Assembly (NCBI RefSeq): GCF_003583405.1
Contig: NZ_QXEC01000006.1
Span: forward strand, 62,001 to 126,000
Direction: 5' to 3'
DNA length: 64,000 nt
Source of the DNA: Micromonospora radicis
GTDB lineage: Bacteria > Actinomycetota > Actinomycetes > Mycobacteriales > Micromonosporaceae
Positions 18,236-29,150 of the stretch are shown here, piece after piece. How positions within the stretch are numbered: the first letter of the stretch is position 1; each line of letters starts with the position of its first letter. A program made the translations under genes and the position numbers. Below the pieces are notes generated by a model. It was not told the origin of the DNA and did no database searches. It saw nothing but the letters and a program-made list of their open reading frames with translations.

Positions 18236-18273
18236 TGATTTCAGGGTGAAATCAAAATTTCACCCTGAAATCA
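18236..18273. repeat. AT-rich compound palindrome, copy 1
   Basis: Perfect 17-bp inverted repeat (18236-18252 with 18257-18273) around a four-base CAAA loop. The left half is itself a near-palindrome, TGATTTCA-GGG-TGAAATCA, so the element contains four copies of an 8-mer half site. A second copy with the same arm and loop lengths lies at 44991-45028, and CAGGACGC precedes both. Position just after ispE fits a terminator; the nested symmetry also fits a double operator or a small dispersed repeat. Confidence 0.85.
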
Positions 18274-18338
18274 TGTCTGCCCACGGATCTGCTTCCGGCC
18301 ACTCGGACCCCAAGCCCGGCCGCTTGAGCACGAGGCGA

Positions 18339-18373
18339 CGTAAGCCGTCGGCCCGACCGGCCGGGGGCTTACG
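18339..18373. other. Hairpin in the gap before the ABC-F gene
   Basis: CGTAAGCC at 18339-18346 pairs perfectly with GGCTTACG at 18366-18373, with further GC pairing possible in the 19-base interior. Apart from this and the compound palindrome, the 305-bp gap between ispE and the ABC-F gene shows only GC-rich sequence and a possible -10 (TACCCT at 18420); no gene is apparent. Confidence 0.5.
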
Positions 18374-18487
18374 CGTCCGCGCAGCCCCGGACGTGCGCGG
18401 GAGCGCCCAGCGGTCCGCGTACCCTAGGGCCAGGCGTCCCCAGGTGCCCGCCGGCACCGGGACGCCTTGATCATGAGAGGTGGGTTC

Positions 18488-20290
<1,803 letters not shown>

Positions 20291-20404
20291 ACCGGCCCGG
20301 CGGCGAGCAGGCCCACCGCCCCCGGCACCCCGTGTGCGGCGTCACAACCCGGGGTACGGGAGAATCACCGGCGACCCACACCCAACGGCGTTGGAGACAC
20401 CGAC

Positions 20405-20860
20405 ATGGCCCACACCCCCGTCAACCACCCCGCACGGCCGATCTACCGGGCGATCGGCGGGCTGATCGGTCTGTACCTGGTGGTCTTCGGTCTGCTGGGC
20501 TTCTTCGCCAGCAGCGGCGGCCCCTTCTTCGGCCAGGGCGACACCCAGGCGCTGGGACAGGGCACCAACCTCGGCTTCTCCCTGTTCAGCATCGTGATCG
20601 GCGCCATCGTGCTGGCCGGTACCGCGATCGGTCGCAACCTCGACGTGCTGATCAACCAGTGGAGCGCGTACCTGATCATGGTGGTCAGCCTGGCCGGGCT
20701 CGCCTTCCTCCGCACCGAGGCCAACATCTTCAACTTCAGCGTCAGCACGGTCGTCGTACTCATGCTCCTCAGCCTGATGCTGCTGATGGCCGGCATGTAC
20801 GGCAAGGTCGGCAGCGACGACGAGCACGAGGCGTGGCAGAAGGCCCGACTCGTACTCTGA
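20405..20860 (+). CDS. Four-helix membrane protein, DUF4383-like (paralogue 1)
   Basis: 151 residues with an N-terminal NHPARPIYR motif and four hydrophobic segments at about residues 16-36, 58-76, 82-100 and 108-128. It ends in a short acidic tail. It looks like the DUF4383 family of actinobacterial membrane proteins, none with a known role to my knowledge. The neighbouring gene at 20968 begins with the same motif and has the same topology, so the pair are tandem paralogues. The ATG follows GGAGACACCGAC. Confidence 0.8.
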   Translation: MAHTPVNHPARPIYRAIGGLIGLYLVVFGLLGFFASSGGPFFGQGDTQALGQGTNLGFSLFSIVIGAIVLAGTAIGRNLDVLINQWSAYLIMVVSLAGLAFLRTEANIFNFSVSTVVVLMLLSLMLLMAGMYGKVGSDDEHEAWQKARLVL

Positions 20861-20967
20861 GTTTCGTCCGTTTCCGGTCGGGGTGGTTGCATCCCGGGTT
20901 CGACCGGCACGAGTACCACCCATGGGCGACAATTGTCCGGATTGTTGTCTTCGCGTGGAGGACGCAC

Positions 20968-21447
20968 GTGCCGCACTTTCCGGTCAACCACCCCGCCCGG
21001 CCGATCTACCGGGTGCTCTCCGGCCTCATCGGGCTGTACATCCTGGTCTTCGGCGTCTGGGGCACCGCACTGACCTGGGGCGGCCCGCTGTTCGGCCGGG
21101 ACGGCAACTGGGCCCTCGGACTCCGGACCAACCTGGCCTTCTCGCTCGTCTCCGTGATCTTCGGAATCGTGCTCATCATCGGCGCGTCCCGACGCGGCAA
21201 CCTCGGCCACTACATGAACCTGACCGCCGGCGTCGTCTTCCTGGTCACCAGCATCCTGATGATGTCGGTGCTGCAAACCCCCGCCAACTTCCTGAACTTC
21301 TCCATGTCGACGGTGGTCGTGTCGATGCTCTTCGGCCTGGTGCTACTCGGCACCGGCCTGTACGACCGGGTCGGCCCGCCCGAACACGCCGAGGCCGAAC
21401 GCAACCGCCGCTACCACCCCGTCGCCGAGATCCACCGCCACCACTGA
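20968..21447 (+). CDS. Four-helix membrane protein, DUF4383-like (paralogue 2)
   Basis: 159 residues from GTG 20968, with TGGAGGA five bases upstream. It opens NHPARPIYRVLSGLIGLYILVFG against NHPARPIYRAIGGLIGLYLVVFG-type sequence in its neighbour, then four membrane segments and a His-rich tail (RYHPVAEIHRHH) the neighbour lacks. The shared core and adjacent placement indicate duplication followed by divergence of loops and tails. Function unknown. Confidence 0.8.
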   Translation: MPHFPVNHPARPIYRVLSGLIGLYILVFGVWGTALTWGGPLFGRDGNWALGLRTNLAFSLVSVIFGIVLIIGASRRGNLGHYMNLTAGVVFLVTSILMMSVLQTPANFLNFSMSTVVVSMLFGLVLLGTGLYDRVGPPEHAEAERNRRYHPVAEIHRHH

Positions 21448-21462
21448 CCGCCCGTCGACCGC

Positions 21463-22146
21463 TCACCGGCTTGCGCTGATCAACCCCGGCTTCGCCTCCA
21501 GGTGCGACAACCCGTTCCACGACAGGTTGACCAGATGCGCCGCCACCGTCTCCTTGCGCGGCTTACGCACCTCCAACCACCAACGGCCGGTCAACGCGAC
21601 CATGCCCACCAGCGCCTGCGCGTACAACTCGGCCAGCTTCGCGTCGTACCCCCGGCTGGAGAACTCCGCACCCAGGATGTGCTCCACCTGGTGCGCGACA
21701 TCGTTCATCACGCTGCTGAAGTTGCCGGTCGCGGAGAGCAACGGCGACTCGCGCACCAACACCCGGAACCCGCTCGTCTCCTCTTCGATGTACCCGAGCA
21801 GCGCCAACGCCGCCTGCTCCAGCAACTCCCGCGGATCGCCGGCCGTCAGCGCCGTGGTGATCCGATCCAGCAGCGACCGGACCTCGCGGTCCACCACCAC
21901 CGCGTAGAGGCCCTCCTTGCCGCCGAAGTGCTCGTACACCACCGGCTTGGACACCTTCGCGCGGGACGCCACCTCCTCGATGGAGGTGGCGTCGAAACCA
22001 CGCTCGGCGAAGATCTGCCGGCCGATCGAGATGAGCTGCTCACGACGCTGCGCCGCCGACATGCGTACCCGCGAGGTCGACTTGCCCGCCGCGGCGCGTA
22101 CCGGCCGCCGGCGCTTGCTCACCTCGTCGGTGGGAACCTCGGCCAT
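21463..22146 (-). CDS. TetR-family transcriptional regulator
   Basis: 227 residues. A basic N-terminal tail (~residues 10-28) precedes the TetR helix-turn-helix: RREQLISIGRQIFAERGFDATSIEEVASRAKVSKPVVYEHFGGKEGLY at about 33-80. The C-terminal ligand domain has no recognised subfamily. ATG 22146 has GAGGTGACGAG just upstream. It lies 112 bp downstream of, and in the same direction as, the acyl desaturase, so control of membrane-lipid unsaturation is a reasonable inference. A homologous TetR gene lies next to glmU in other actinobacteria as I recall. Confidence 0.85.
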   Translation of the reverse strand: MAEVPTDEVSKRRRPVRAAAGKSTSRVRMSAAQRREQLISIGRQIFAERGFDATSIEEVASRAKVSKPVVYEHFGGKEGLYAVVVDREVRSLLDRITTALTAGDPRELLEQAALALLGYIEEETSGFRVLVRESPLLSATGNFSSVMNDVAHQVEHILGAEFSSRGYDAKLAELYAQALVGMVALTGRWWLEVRKPRKETVAAHLVNLSWNGLSHLEAKPGLISASR

Positions 22147-22258
22147 CTCGTCACCTCGCTGGCGCTCGGTGACGCCCTGTCGTGGGATGTTGCCTGCGTT
22201 CTGCCCGGTCACCCGAACATACTGCCAGGTAACTTGCCGATTGGCCGTCCGGTCACCG

Positions 22259-23221
22259 CTACGCGGCCCGGTCCGACGGCTTGACCAGCTTCGCCGCGAT
22301 CCGCTCCGGCCTCGGCCACCGCACATCCGACGCCGCACCGAACTTCTCGAACAGCCAGATCACCCGCGCCGAGATGTCGATCTGACCCCGCAGCACCCCG
22401 TGCCGGGCGCTCGTCGGATCGGCGTGGTGCAGGTTGTGCCAGCTCTCCCCGAACGACACCAGCGCCAGCGGCCAGAAGTTCGACGCCCGGTCACCGTGCC
22501 GCATCATGAACGGCCGCTCACCGTACACGTGGCACACCGAGTTGATCGACCAGGTGACGTGGTGCAGCAGCGAGATGCGGACCAGCCCGCCCCAGAACAA
22601 CGCGGTCAGCGCGCCCTGCCAGGACCAGGTCAACAGCCCGCCCATCAGCGCCGGGCCGAGCACCGAGACGATCACCAGTACCGGGAAGAAGCGGTCCATC
22701 CGCCGGATGTCCCGGTCGTTGAGCAGATCGGGCGCGAAGCGCTCCCGGTTGGACAGCTCCCGGCCGAACAACCAGCCGATGTGCGCGTGGAACAGCCCCT
22801 TGGTCAGCCCGCGCAGGGTCGCGCCGAACCGCCACGGCGAGTGCGGGTCGCCCTCCAGATCGGAGAACGCGTGGTGGCGGCGGTGGTCCGCGACCCACTG
22901 GATGATCTCGCCCTGCACCGCCAGTGACCCGGACGCGGCCAGCGCCACCCGCAGCCACCGCTTCGCCTTGAACGACCCATGCGTGAAGTAACGGTGGTAG
23001 CCGACGGTGATACCCAGGCCGGACAGCACGTACCAGAACGCGGCGACACCCACGTCGACCCAGCTGAGCCAGCCGCCCCAGGCCACCGGCACGGCGGCGA
23101 TCAACGCCGCGAACGGGATCACCACGAACGCCCACAGCGCGACCAGGATGCCGCGCGACTGGGCGCCCTGGGTGAGGGGCTTCGGACCGCTGCTGTGGGA
23201 ATCGAGAAGGGCGGTGGACAT
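22259..23221 (-). CDS. Acyl-CoA/acyl-lipid delta-9-type fatty acid desaturase
   Basis: 320 residues. The three di-iron histidine boxes are present: HRYFTH (76-81), HRRHH (113-117) and HNLHH near residue 265. At least four membrane segments flank them, including FWYVLSGLGITVGY before box one. This is the membrane-bound desaturase family that uses oxygen and an electron donor to introduce a cis double bond in saturated acyl chains. The electron donor gene is not adjacent. Upstream (about 23255-23275) lies an AT-containing stretch, CTACGTCACCGTAACTTAG, with outer CTA/TAG and inner TACG/CGTA symmetry that could be the TetR operator; that is a guess. Confidence 0.92.
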   Translation of the reverse strand: MSTALLDSHSSGPKPLTQGAQSRGILVALWAFVVIPFAALIAAVPVAWGGWLSWVDVGVAAFWYVLSGLGITVGYHRYFTHGSFKAKRWLRVALAASGSLAVQGEIIQWVADHRRHHAFSDLEGDPHSPWRFGATLRGLTKGLFHAHIGWLFGRELSNRERFAPDLLNDRDIRRMDRFFPVLVIVSVLGPALMGGLLTWSWQGALTALFWGGLVRISLLHHVTWSINSVCHVYGERPFMMRHGDRASNFWPLALVSFGESWHNLHHADPTSARHGVLRGQIDISARVIWLFEKFGAASDVRWPRPERIAAKLVKPSDRAA

Positions 23222-23316
23222 GGCACCTCGCAGGGGGACGGTGGAGATCGCGAAACTACGCCTACGTCACCGTAACTTAGCCCTCGGAAGATCACACCAG
23301 GCAGCGACCGCAACGG

Positions 23317-23703
23317 ATGGCCGCAGCGTCCCACCCCGGCCCCGCCCTGCACCGCATGACCGATCCCGCGGCCGAGGTGCGCCGCCTGCGCACCGAGGAG
23401 CAGCTCTCCGTCCGCGAGATCCAGGCCCGCGCCAGCCTCGGCCGCAACCGGGTGTACGAGTTGCTGCGCGGCCTCCCACCGCCCGCCCGGACCCGACGCC
23501 CCAACGCCAAGGACGACCTGCGTGCCGAGACGGTGGAGCTACGCGCCGCCGCGCCCGCTCGAAGACCACGGTTCGTGAACAGCGACCCGGCGCTGATCGA
23601 ACTCTTCCTGCGGTTCGCCGAAGCGCTGGGTGAGCATCGCGGCGCCCTGCGGTACCGAGTGGCGATTCACGAGACTGCCGACGTCGAGATCGAGGGATCA
23701 TGA
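23317..23703 (+). CDS. Small helix-turn-helix protein of unknown role
   Basis: 128 residues (115 if ATG 23356 is used; neither start has a clear ribosome site). A helix-turn-helix of the resolvase/recombinase-like kind is visible at about residues 30-50: LSVREIQARASLGRNRVYELLRG. A basic, proline-rich stretch and an acidic C-terminal part follow. There is no catalytic domain, so it is not a recombinase. It is divergent from the desaturase and lies 84 bp upstream of tRNA-Gln. I do not know a function. Confidence 0.6.
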   Translation: MAAASHPGPALHRMTDPAAEVRRLRTEEQLSVREIQARASLGRNRVYELLRGLPPPARTRRPNAKDDLRAETVELRAAAPARRPRFVNSDPALIELFLRFAEALGEHRGALRYRVAIHETADVEIEGS

Positions 23704-23786
23704 AGGGAGTGAGCGATGGTGCCCAGGGCTCGGGGCGCTAAGGTGTAGGGGTCCGGCTAGCAATAGCTTTCGTCCGTTTTAGGCCG

Positions 23787-23857
23787 TCCCGGGTCGTCTA
23801 ATGGCAGGACGTCAGGTTTTGGTCCTGATTATAGGGGTTCGAATCCTCTCCCGGGAG
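23787..23857 (+). tRNA. tRNA-Gln, anticodon UUG
   Basis: 71 bases folding into a full cloverleaf: acceptor TCCCGGG/CCCGGGA with G discriminator, D arm GTCT...GGAC, anticodon arm TCAGG/CCTGA with loop TTTTGGT (anticodon TTG), four-base variable loop, and T arm AGGGG/CCTCT with TTCGAAT. CCA is not encoded (CTT follows). It reads Gln codons CAA and probably CAG. Confidence 0.96.
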
Positions 23858-23931
23858 CTTCCGCTCATCTGCGGCGGATTGTCTGGTTAGCATGGCCGCG
23901 AGACTGTCCGCGTCCCGACGGGAGCCACGTC

Positions 23932-25416
23932 GTGTCCGAGCCCCTTTCCCGCACCGTCGTCGTGCTCGCCGCCGGCGAGGGCAAGCGGATGAAGTCCTCC
24001 CTGCCGAAGGTGCTGCATCCGCTGCTCGGCCGGACGCTGCTCGGGCACGTGTTGAGCGCGGCCGAGCCGCTGGCGGCGCAGCGGACGATGGTGGTCGTGG
24101 GGCACGGCGCGGACCAGGTCCGGGCGCAGCTGGCCGAGGTGGCACCGGAGGCCGTCGCGGTGCACCAGGCCGAGCAGCTCGGCACCGGTCACGCGGTACG
24201 GATCGCGCTGGAGGCGGCGCCGGAGGCCACCGGCACCGTCGTCGTGCTCAACGGCGACGTGCCGCTGCTACGGCCGGAGACGGTCACCGCGCTGGTGGCG
24301 GCGCACGAGGGTGAGCGCGCGGCGGCCACCGTGCTGGCCGCCGAGGTGCCGGACCCGACCGGCCTCGGCCGGATCGTGCGGGACGCCGCGGGTCGCCTGG
24401 AGCAGATCGTCGAGCAGCGTGACGCCACCCCGGCCCAGCTGGCGGTGCGGGAGATCAACGCGGGCATCTACGCGTTCGACCTGGGCCGGTTGCGGGATGT
24501 GCTCGGCAAGCTCTCCACCGACAACGACCAGGGCGAGGAGTACCTGACCGACGTGTTCGGGCTGCTGGTCTCGGCCGGGGAGCCGGTGGCGGTGCACCTG
24601 GCGGCCGACCACACCGAGACGCTCGGCTGCAACGACCGGGTGGAGTTGGCGGCGCTGCGGCGGATGCTGCGGGACCGGGTCAACGCGGGCTGGATGCGTG
24701 CCGGGGTGAGCCTGCTCGACCCGGAGACGACGTGGATCGACGTGACGGTGGCGCTGGACCGGGACGCGGTGGTGGACCAGAACACCCAGCTGTGCGGCGG
24801 TTCGGTGGTCGGTAGCGGCGCGCTGGTGGGTCCGGACGTGACGCTGGTCGACACCGTGGTCGGTGCCGGCGCGACGGTGCTGCGCAGCCACGCGGTCGGT
24901 GCGGAGATCGGTCCGGGCGCCAGCGTCGGGCCGTACGCGTACCTGCGGCCGGCCGCGCGGCTGGCCGAGAAGGCGAAGGTCGGCACCTTCGTCGAGGTGA
25001 AGAACTCGGAGATCGGCGCCGGCTCGAAGGTGCCGCACCTGACGTACGTGGGTGACGCGACGATCGGCGAGCAGAGCAACATCGGTGCGGCGTCGGTGTT
25101 CGTGAACTACGACGGGGTCAAGAAGCACCGCACGGTGATCGGCAGCCACGCCCGGACCGGCGCGGACAACATGTTCGTGGCACCGGTGGAGGTGGGCGAC
25201 GGGGCGTACACGGCGGCCGGTTCGGTGATCATCGAGGATGTGCCGGCGGGTGCGATGGGCGTGGCTCGGGCGCGGCAGCGCAACATCGAGGGCTGGGTGC
25301 GCAAGCGGCGGCCGGGTACGGCGGCGGCGGAGGCGGCCGAGCGGGCCGTGCAGGGTGCGTCTTCGCAGGTGCCGCCCGCAAGTGAAGGTGAGGCAATCCA
25401 CGGCGCTGGCGAGTGA
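23932..25416 (+). CDS. glmU: Bifunctional glucosamine-1-phosphate acetyltransferase / N-acetylglucosamine-1-phosphate uridyltransferase
   Basis: 494 residues. It makes UDP-GlcNAc, the precursor of peptidoglycan, in two steps. The N-terminal half is a nucleotidyltransferase with [11 protein letters not shown] near residue 13 and the GDVPLL metal-site loop near 105. From about residue 255 the left-handed beta-helix acetyltransferase follows with hexapeptide repeats and the catalytic region [15 protein letters not shown] short low-complexity tail ends the protein. GTG 23932 has GGGAG upstream. It starts the glmU-prs-rplY-pth run that is also clustered in M. tuberculosis. Confidence 0.96.
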   Translation: MSEPLSRTVVVLAAGEGKRMKSSLPKVLHPLLGRTLLGHVLSAAEPLAAQRTMVVVGHGADQVRAQLAEVAPEAVAVHQAEQLGTGHAVRIALEAAPEATGTVVVLNGDVPLLRPETVTALVAAHEGERAAATVLAAEVPDPTGLGRIVRDAAGRLEQIVEQRDATPAQLAVREINAGIYAFDLGRLRDVLGKLSTDNDQGEEYLTDVFGLLVSAGEPVAVHLAADHTETLGCNDRVELAALRRMLRDRVNAGWMRAGVSLLDPETTWIDVTVALDRDAVVDQNTQLCGGSVVGSGALVGPDVTLVDTVVGAGATVLRSHAVGAEIGPGASVGPYAYLRPAARLAEKAKVGTFVEVKNSEIGAGSKVPHLTYVGDATIGEQSNIGAASVFVNYDGVKKHRTVIGSHARTGADNMFVAPVEVGDGAYTAAGSVIIEDVPAGAMGVARARQRNIEGWVRKRRPGTAAAEAAERAVQGASSQVPPASEGEAIHGAGE

Positions 25417-25518
25417 GTGGGCGTGGTGACCCAGGCGGGAGATACTGCAACCGAATAGTCCCCGGCCGACCACCACCGCAGGCCGGGTACCGCCGACCAA
25501 ACGGGAGCAGACGGGCCC

Positions 25519-26499
25519 ATGGGCAGCATCGTCGCCGAAAACCGCAAGAGCCTGATGCTCTTCTCCGGACGTGGCTTTCCGGAGTTGGCCAAGGAGATCG
25601 GTGAGGTGCTCGGCGTCGCGCCGACGCCGGCCGACGCGTACGAGTTCGCCAACGGCGAGATCTTCGTACGGTTCAAGGACTCGGTACGTGGTTCGGACGC
25701 CTTCGTGGTGCAGTCCGTCACGCACGGAGTGAACACCTGGGTCATGGAGACCCTGATCATGGTCGACGCGCTGAAGCGTGGTTCGGCGAAGCGGATCACC
25801 GTGGTGCTGCCGTTCTACCCGTACTCGCGGCAGGACAAGAAGCACCGGGGCCGGGAGCCGATCTCGGCGCGGCTGGTCGCGGACCTGTTGAAGACGGCGG
25901 GGGCGAACCGGATCCTCACCGTGGATCTGCACACCGCGCAGATCCAGGGCTTCTTCGACGGCCCCGTGGATCACCTCTTCGCGATGGACATCCTGGCCGA
26001 GTACGTGGAGCGCCGGTACGCGGGTCGGCCGATGACGGTGGTCGCGCCGGACTCGGGTCGGGTGCGGGTGGCGGAGCGGTGGACCGACCGGCTGGGCGGT
26101 TGCCCGTTGGCGTTCATCCACAAGACCCGGGATCCGCTGAAGCCGAACCAGGTGGTGGCGAACCGGGTGGTCGGCGAGGTCGAGGACCGGGTCTGCCTGA
26201 TCGTGGACGACATGATCGACACGGGGGGCACGATCTGCAAGGCGGCGGACATCCTGAAGGACTCCGGTGCGGCGGACGTGATCGTGGCGTCCACGCACGC
26301 GTTGCTGTCGGATCCGGCGACGGAGCGGTTGAAGAACAGCCCGATCAGCGAGGTCGTGGTGACCAACACGCTGCCGCTGCCGCCGGAGAAGCAGCTGGAC
26401 AAGCTGACGGTGTTGTCGATCGCGCCGTTGTTGGCGCGGGCCATCCGTGAGGTGTTCGACGACGGTTCGGTGACCACGCTCTTCGGTGGTCTGAGCTGA
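25519..26499 (+). CDS. prs: Ribose-phosphate pyrophosphokinase
   Basis: 326 residues. It makes PRPP from ribose 5-phosphate and ATP for nucleotide, histidine and tryptophan synthesis. Visible are YANGEIFVRF-like substrate sequence near residue 40, RQDKKHRGREPISA (catalytic flexible loop region), the pyrophosphate-site DLHTAQIQGFFDGPVDHL, and the PRPP motif CLIVDDMIDTGGTI near residue 232. Length is normal. It lies 102 bp after glmU and is followed by a terminator. Confidence 0.96.
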   Translation: MGSIVAENRKSLMLFSGRGFPELAKEIGEVLGVAPTPADAYEFANGEIFVRFKDSVRGSDAFVVQSVTHGVNTWVMETLIMVDALKRGSAKRITVVLPFYPYSRQDKKHRGREPISARLVADLLKTAGANRILTVDLHTAQIQGFFDGPVDHLFAMDILAEYVERRYAGRPMTVVAPDSGRVRVAERWTDRLGGCPLAFIHKTRDPLKPNQVVANRVVGEVEDRVCLIVDDMIDTGGTICKAADILKDSGAADVIVASTHALLSDPATERLKNSPISEVVVTNTLPLPPEKQLDKLTVLSIAPLLARAIREVFDDGSVTTLFGGLS

Positions 26500-26513
26500 T
26501 CTGAGCTGTGCGG

Positions 26514-26540
26514 ACGGGTCGGCCGGCTGGGCCGGCCCGT
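26514..26540 (+). terminator. Terminator after prs
   Basis: ACGGGTCGGCC (26514-26524) pairs with GGCCGGCCCGT (26530-26540), one G-U wobble, five-base loop. A T-rich stretch (TTTGTCCGTTT) follows shortly after the stem, fitting an intrinsic terminator for glmU-prs. Confidence 0.75.
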
Positions 26541-26610
26541 ACGGTTTGTCCGTTTGCGGGGGCGCTGCGGGCGGGCCGGTGACGGTGGTACGGGGACTGC
26601 CGGAGGTTCG

Positions 26611-26691
26611 GGAATCCGCTCGGGTAGACTGGTGCGGTTGCCACGGCGAGGGTGCCCTGCGGGCCGCTGAGAAGCGCCGCACGGAGGCACC
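26611..26691 (+). promoter_or_regulatory. Promoter and structured leader upstream of rplY
   Basis: The 302 bp between prs and rplY contain, after the terminator, a good actinobacterial -10 (TAGACT at 26625-26630, context CGGGTAGACTGG) without a clear -35. The following leader of about 165 bases can fold through GGTGCC (26651-26656) and GGCACC (26686-26691). No gene is apparent in the rest of the gap. Confidence 0.5.
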
Positions 26692-26801
26692 GTGATCGAC
26701 GCGGTGCTCCGGGCAGTCGTTCGACGCATGAGCCCCAGCGAGCCCCCCGCCCAGCACCGCCAGACGACAAGCTGCCGTAGCGAAGCATCAGGAGTTTCCC
26801 C

Positions 26802-27509
26802 GTGTCCGAGGTAAAGATCAGCGCCGAGCCCCGTACCGAGTTCGGCAAGGGTGGTGCCCGTCGTACCCGCCGGGCCGGCAAGGTGCCCGCCGTGCTGTAC
26901 GGCCATGGCGAGAAGCCCAAGCACATCGCGTTGCCGGCTCGTGAGTTCGCCGCGGCGATCCGTAAGGGTGGTGCGAACCAGCTCTTCGCGATCGAGGTCA
27001 GCGACGGCACTCAGGCGCTGGCACTGCCGAAGGCGATCCAGCGTGACCCGATCAAGGACACCTTCGAGCACGTCGACCTGCTGCTGGTGCGTCGGGGCGA
27101 GAAGGTCACCGTCGAGGTGCCGGTCGAGCTGACCGGTGAGGCGGCGAAGGACACGCTGATCGTGCACGACCACTCGACCCTCTCGGTGACCGCCGAGGCG
27201 ACCAAGGTGCCGGATCACCTGGAGGCGTCGATCGAGGGCGCCGAGCCGGGTGTGCAGGTCACCGCCGCCGATGTCGCTCTGCCGAGCGGCGTCGAGCTGG
27301 CCGCCGACCCGGAGCTGCCGGTCGCGACGGTCACCGCCGCGCCGACCGCCGAGCAGTTGGAGGCGACGCTGCCCGAGGTCGAGGTGGCCGACGCCGAGGT
27401 CGAGGCCGGGGTCGGCGAGGAGACCGCCGAGTCGTCCGAGGGCGCCGAGGCCGGCGAGCCGGCTGCCGCGGGTGGCGAGGAGACTGCCGAGGCGAAGACC
27501 GAGGCCTGA
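26802..27509 (+). CDS. rplY: 50S ribosomal protein L25, long (CTC/TL5) form
   Basis: 235 residues. The N-terminal ~95 residues are the 5S rRNA-binding L25 domain (EFGKGGARRTRRAGKVPAVLYG near residue 12). The second, mainly beta domain characteristic of the general-stress CTC form follows to about residue 185. An acidic Ala/Glu-rich tail of about 50 residues ends the chain. GTG 26802 has AGGAG at seven bases. It has its own promoter-like -10 upstream and is followed by a terminator hairpin. Confidence 0.95.
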   Translation: MSEVKISAEPRTEFGKGGARRTRRAGKVPAVLYGHGEKPKHIALPAREFAAAIRKGGANQLFAIEVSDGTQALALPKAIQRDPIKDTFEHVDLLLVRRGEKVTVEVPVELTGEAAKDTLIVHDHSTLSVTAEATKVPDHLEASIEGAEPGVQVTAADVALPSGVELAADPELPVATVTAAPTAEQLEATLPEVEVADAEVEAGVGEETAESSEGAEAGEPAAAGGEETAEAKTEA

Positions 27510-27527
27510 TCGGCTTCGTAGGCTGTG

Positions 27528-27562
27528 CGACAGGCGTCCCCGTGCTGCGGGGGCGCCTGTCG
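27528..27562 (+). terminator. Terminator after rplY
   Basis: 15-bp stem, CGACAGGCGTCCCCG (27528-27542) with CGGGGGCGCCTGTCG (27548-27562), one wobble pair, five-base loop TGCTG. It ends 56 bp before pth. Confidence 0.8.
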
Positions 27563-27618
27563 GCGTATCGGGGTCGGCCGCCGGCCGGCGGCGGGGTGGA
27601 TGACGGAGGGGACGGACG

Positions 27619-28209
27619 GTGACGGACGAGACCGGGCCGTGGCTGGTGGTCGGCCTGGGTAACCCGGGCCGGGAGTACGCGGCCAACCGGCACAACGTCG
27701 GTTTCATGGTGGCGGACCTGCTGGCGGGGCGGCTGGATGCGAAGTTCGGCCGGTACAAGCGGGCGATGGCGGAGGTCGCGGAGGGGCGGCTCGGGTTCGG
27801 CGGGCCGAAGTTGGTGCTGCTCAAGCCGTTGACGTACATGAACCTTTCCGGCGGGCCGGTGGCCAGCCTGGCCCAGTTCTTCAACGTGCCGCCGGTCCAG
27901 GTGATCGCGGTGCACGACGAGCTGGACATCGACTTCGGTCAGGTGCGGGTGAAGTTCGGCGGCGGCGAGGGCGGGCACAACGGTCTGCGGTCGATGTCGA
28001 AGTCGCTGGGCACGAAGGACTATGTGCGGGTGCGGTTCGGGATCGGTCGTCCGCCGGGACGGCAGGATCCGGCGGACTACGTGCTGTCGGATTTCGGCGC
28101 GGCGGAGCGCAAGGAGTTGGACTTCCTGGTGGATCGGGCCGCGGACGTGGTGGAGTCCGTGATCACCAAGGGTGTGGAGCCGACGCAGAACCTGTACCAC
28201 GGCGGCTGA
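27619..28209 (+). CDS. pth: Peptidyl-tRNA hydrolase
   Basis: 196 residues. It releases tRNA from peptidyl-tRNA dropped by ribosomes. The active-site pattern [18 protein letters not shown] includes the family's Asn and catalytic His near residues 13-25, and the [27 protein letters not shown] stretch holds the second Asp and substrate-binding residues. Length is normal. GTG 27619 follows GGGGACGGAC. It ends 62 bp before the cysQ-like gene. Confidence 0.96.
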   Translation: MTDETGPWLVVGLGNPGREYAANRHNVGFMVADLLAGRLDAKFGRYKRAMAEVAEGRLGFGGPKLVLLKPLTYMNLSGGPVASLAQFFNVPPVQVIAVHDELDIDFGQVRVKFGGGEGGHNGLRSMSKSLGTKDYVRVRFGIGRPPGRQDPADYVLSDFGAAERKELDFLVDRAADVVESVITKGVEPTQNLYHGG

Positions 28210-28271
28210 GGGCGGCGGTCCGGGTGGCGGGTCGGTAGTCTGCGGGTTCGGCGGCGACGGGAGCGTGGAGC

Positions 28272-29102
28272 ATGGGCAGTCCTCCGATGGCCGATGCGGA
28301 GTTCGCCCGCTGGTTGGCGGGCCGGGCGGGTGCGGCGCTTGTCGGTTTGCGGGCCGAGTTGGGGTTCGACGATCCGGCTGCGTTGAAGTCGGCGGGGGAC
28401 AAGGTCTCGCACGATCTGATCCGGGCGGAGTTGGCGCGGTGGCGCCCGGGTGACGCGGTGCTCTCCGAGGAGGACGAGGGGGCCCGGCGGGCGGTCGCGG
28501 GTGACCTGCCGGCGGCGGCGGTGTCTCGGTTGACCGCGGACCGGGTGTGGATCATCGACCCGCTGGACGGTACGCGGGAGTTCAGCGAGTCGGGGCGGGC
28601 GGACTGGGCGGTGCACGTGGCGCTCTGGGCGCGTACCGCGTCGAGTTCGCACGGGCTGGTCGCCGGTGCTGTCGGATTGCCGGCACAGCATCGGGTGTTG
28701 GCCACGGACGATCCGCCCGGCTACCCGCCGATGTCGTCGCAGGCGGGCGCCGGTGACGCCGGGCGGCTGCGGTTGGCGGCCAGTCGGAGTCGGCCACCGG
28801 CGTTCCTGACCGGCCTCGCGGCGGAGGTCGGGGCGGATCTGGTGCCGATGGGATCGGCCGGGGCGAAGATCGCCGCGGTGGTGACCGGCGAGGTGGACGC
28901 GTACATCCACGCGGGCGGGCAGTACGAGTGGGACTCGGCGGCGCCGGTGGCTGTGGCGACGGCCACCGGACTGCACGCTTCCCGGATCGATGGATCTGCG
29001 CTGAAATACAACGAGGCGGATCCGCGTCTGCCTGATCTGCTGGTGTGCCGCAGGGATCTCGCCAGCCGGTTACTTGCGGCGCTGCACCGGCATTGCGGGT
29101 AG
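28272..29102 (+). CDS. cysQ: 3'(2'),5'-bisphosphate nucleotidase, CysQ-like
   Basis: 276 residues of the inositol-monophosphatase fold. The lithium-sensitive phosphatase metal motifs are present: LSEEDEG (~residue 63), DPLDGTREF (~97) and YEWDSAAP (~220). CysQ removes the 3'-phosphate from PAP/PAPS, a by-product of sulfate assimilation. The next two genes, cysD and cysN, make the APS that feeds this pathway, which supports a CysQ role over plain inositol phosphatase. Confidence 0.88.
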   Translation: MGSPPMADAEFARWLAGRAGAALVGLRAELGFDDPAALKSAGDKVSHDLIRAELARWRPGDAVLSEEDEGARRAVAGDLPAAAVSRLTADRVWIIDPLDGTREFSESGRADWAVHVALWARTASSSHGLVAGAVGLPAQHRVLATDDPPGYPPMSSQAGAGDAGRLRLAASRSRPPAFLTGLAAEVGADLVPMGSAGAKIAAVVTGEVDAYIHAGGQYEWDSAAPVAVATATGLHASRIDGSALKYNEADPRLPDLLVCRRDLASRLLAALHRHCG

Positions 29103-29150
29103 CCTGGCGCTACTTTCTGACATCCCCGACCGGAAAGGTCTGGAAAGCCG

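Noticed and set aside
23787-23857. tRNA-Gln as a phage or element attachment site
   Set aside because: No integrase, no repeated tRNA 3' end and no foreign-looking DNA on either side; the nearby HTH protein has no recombinase domain.
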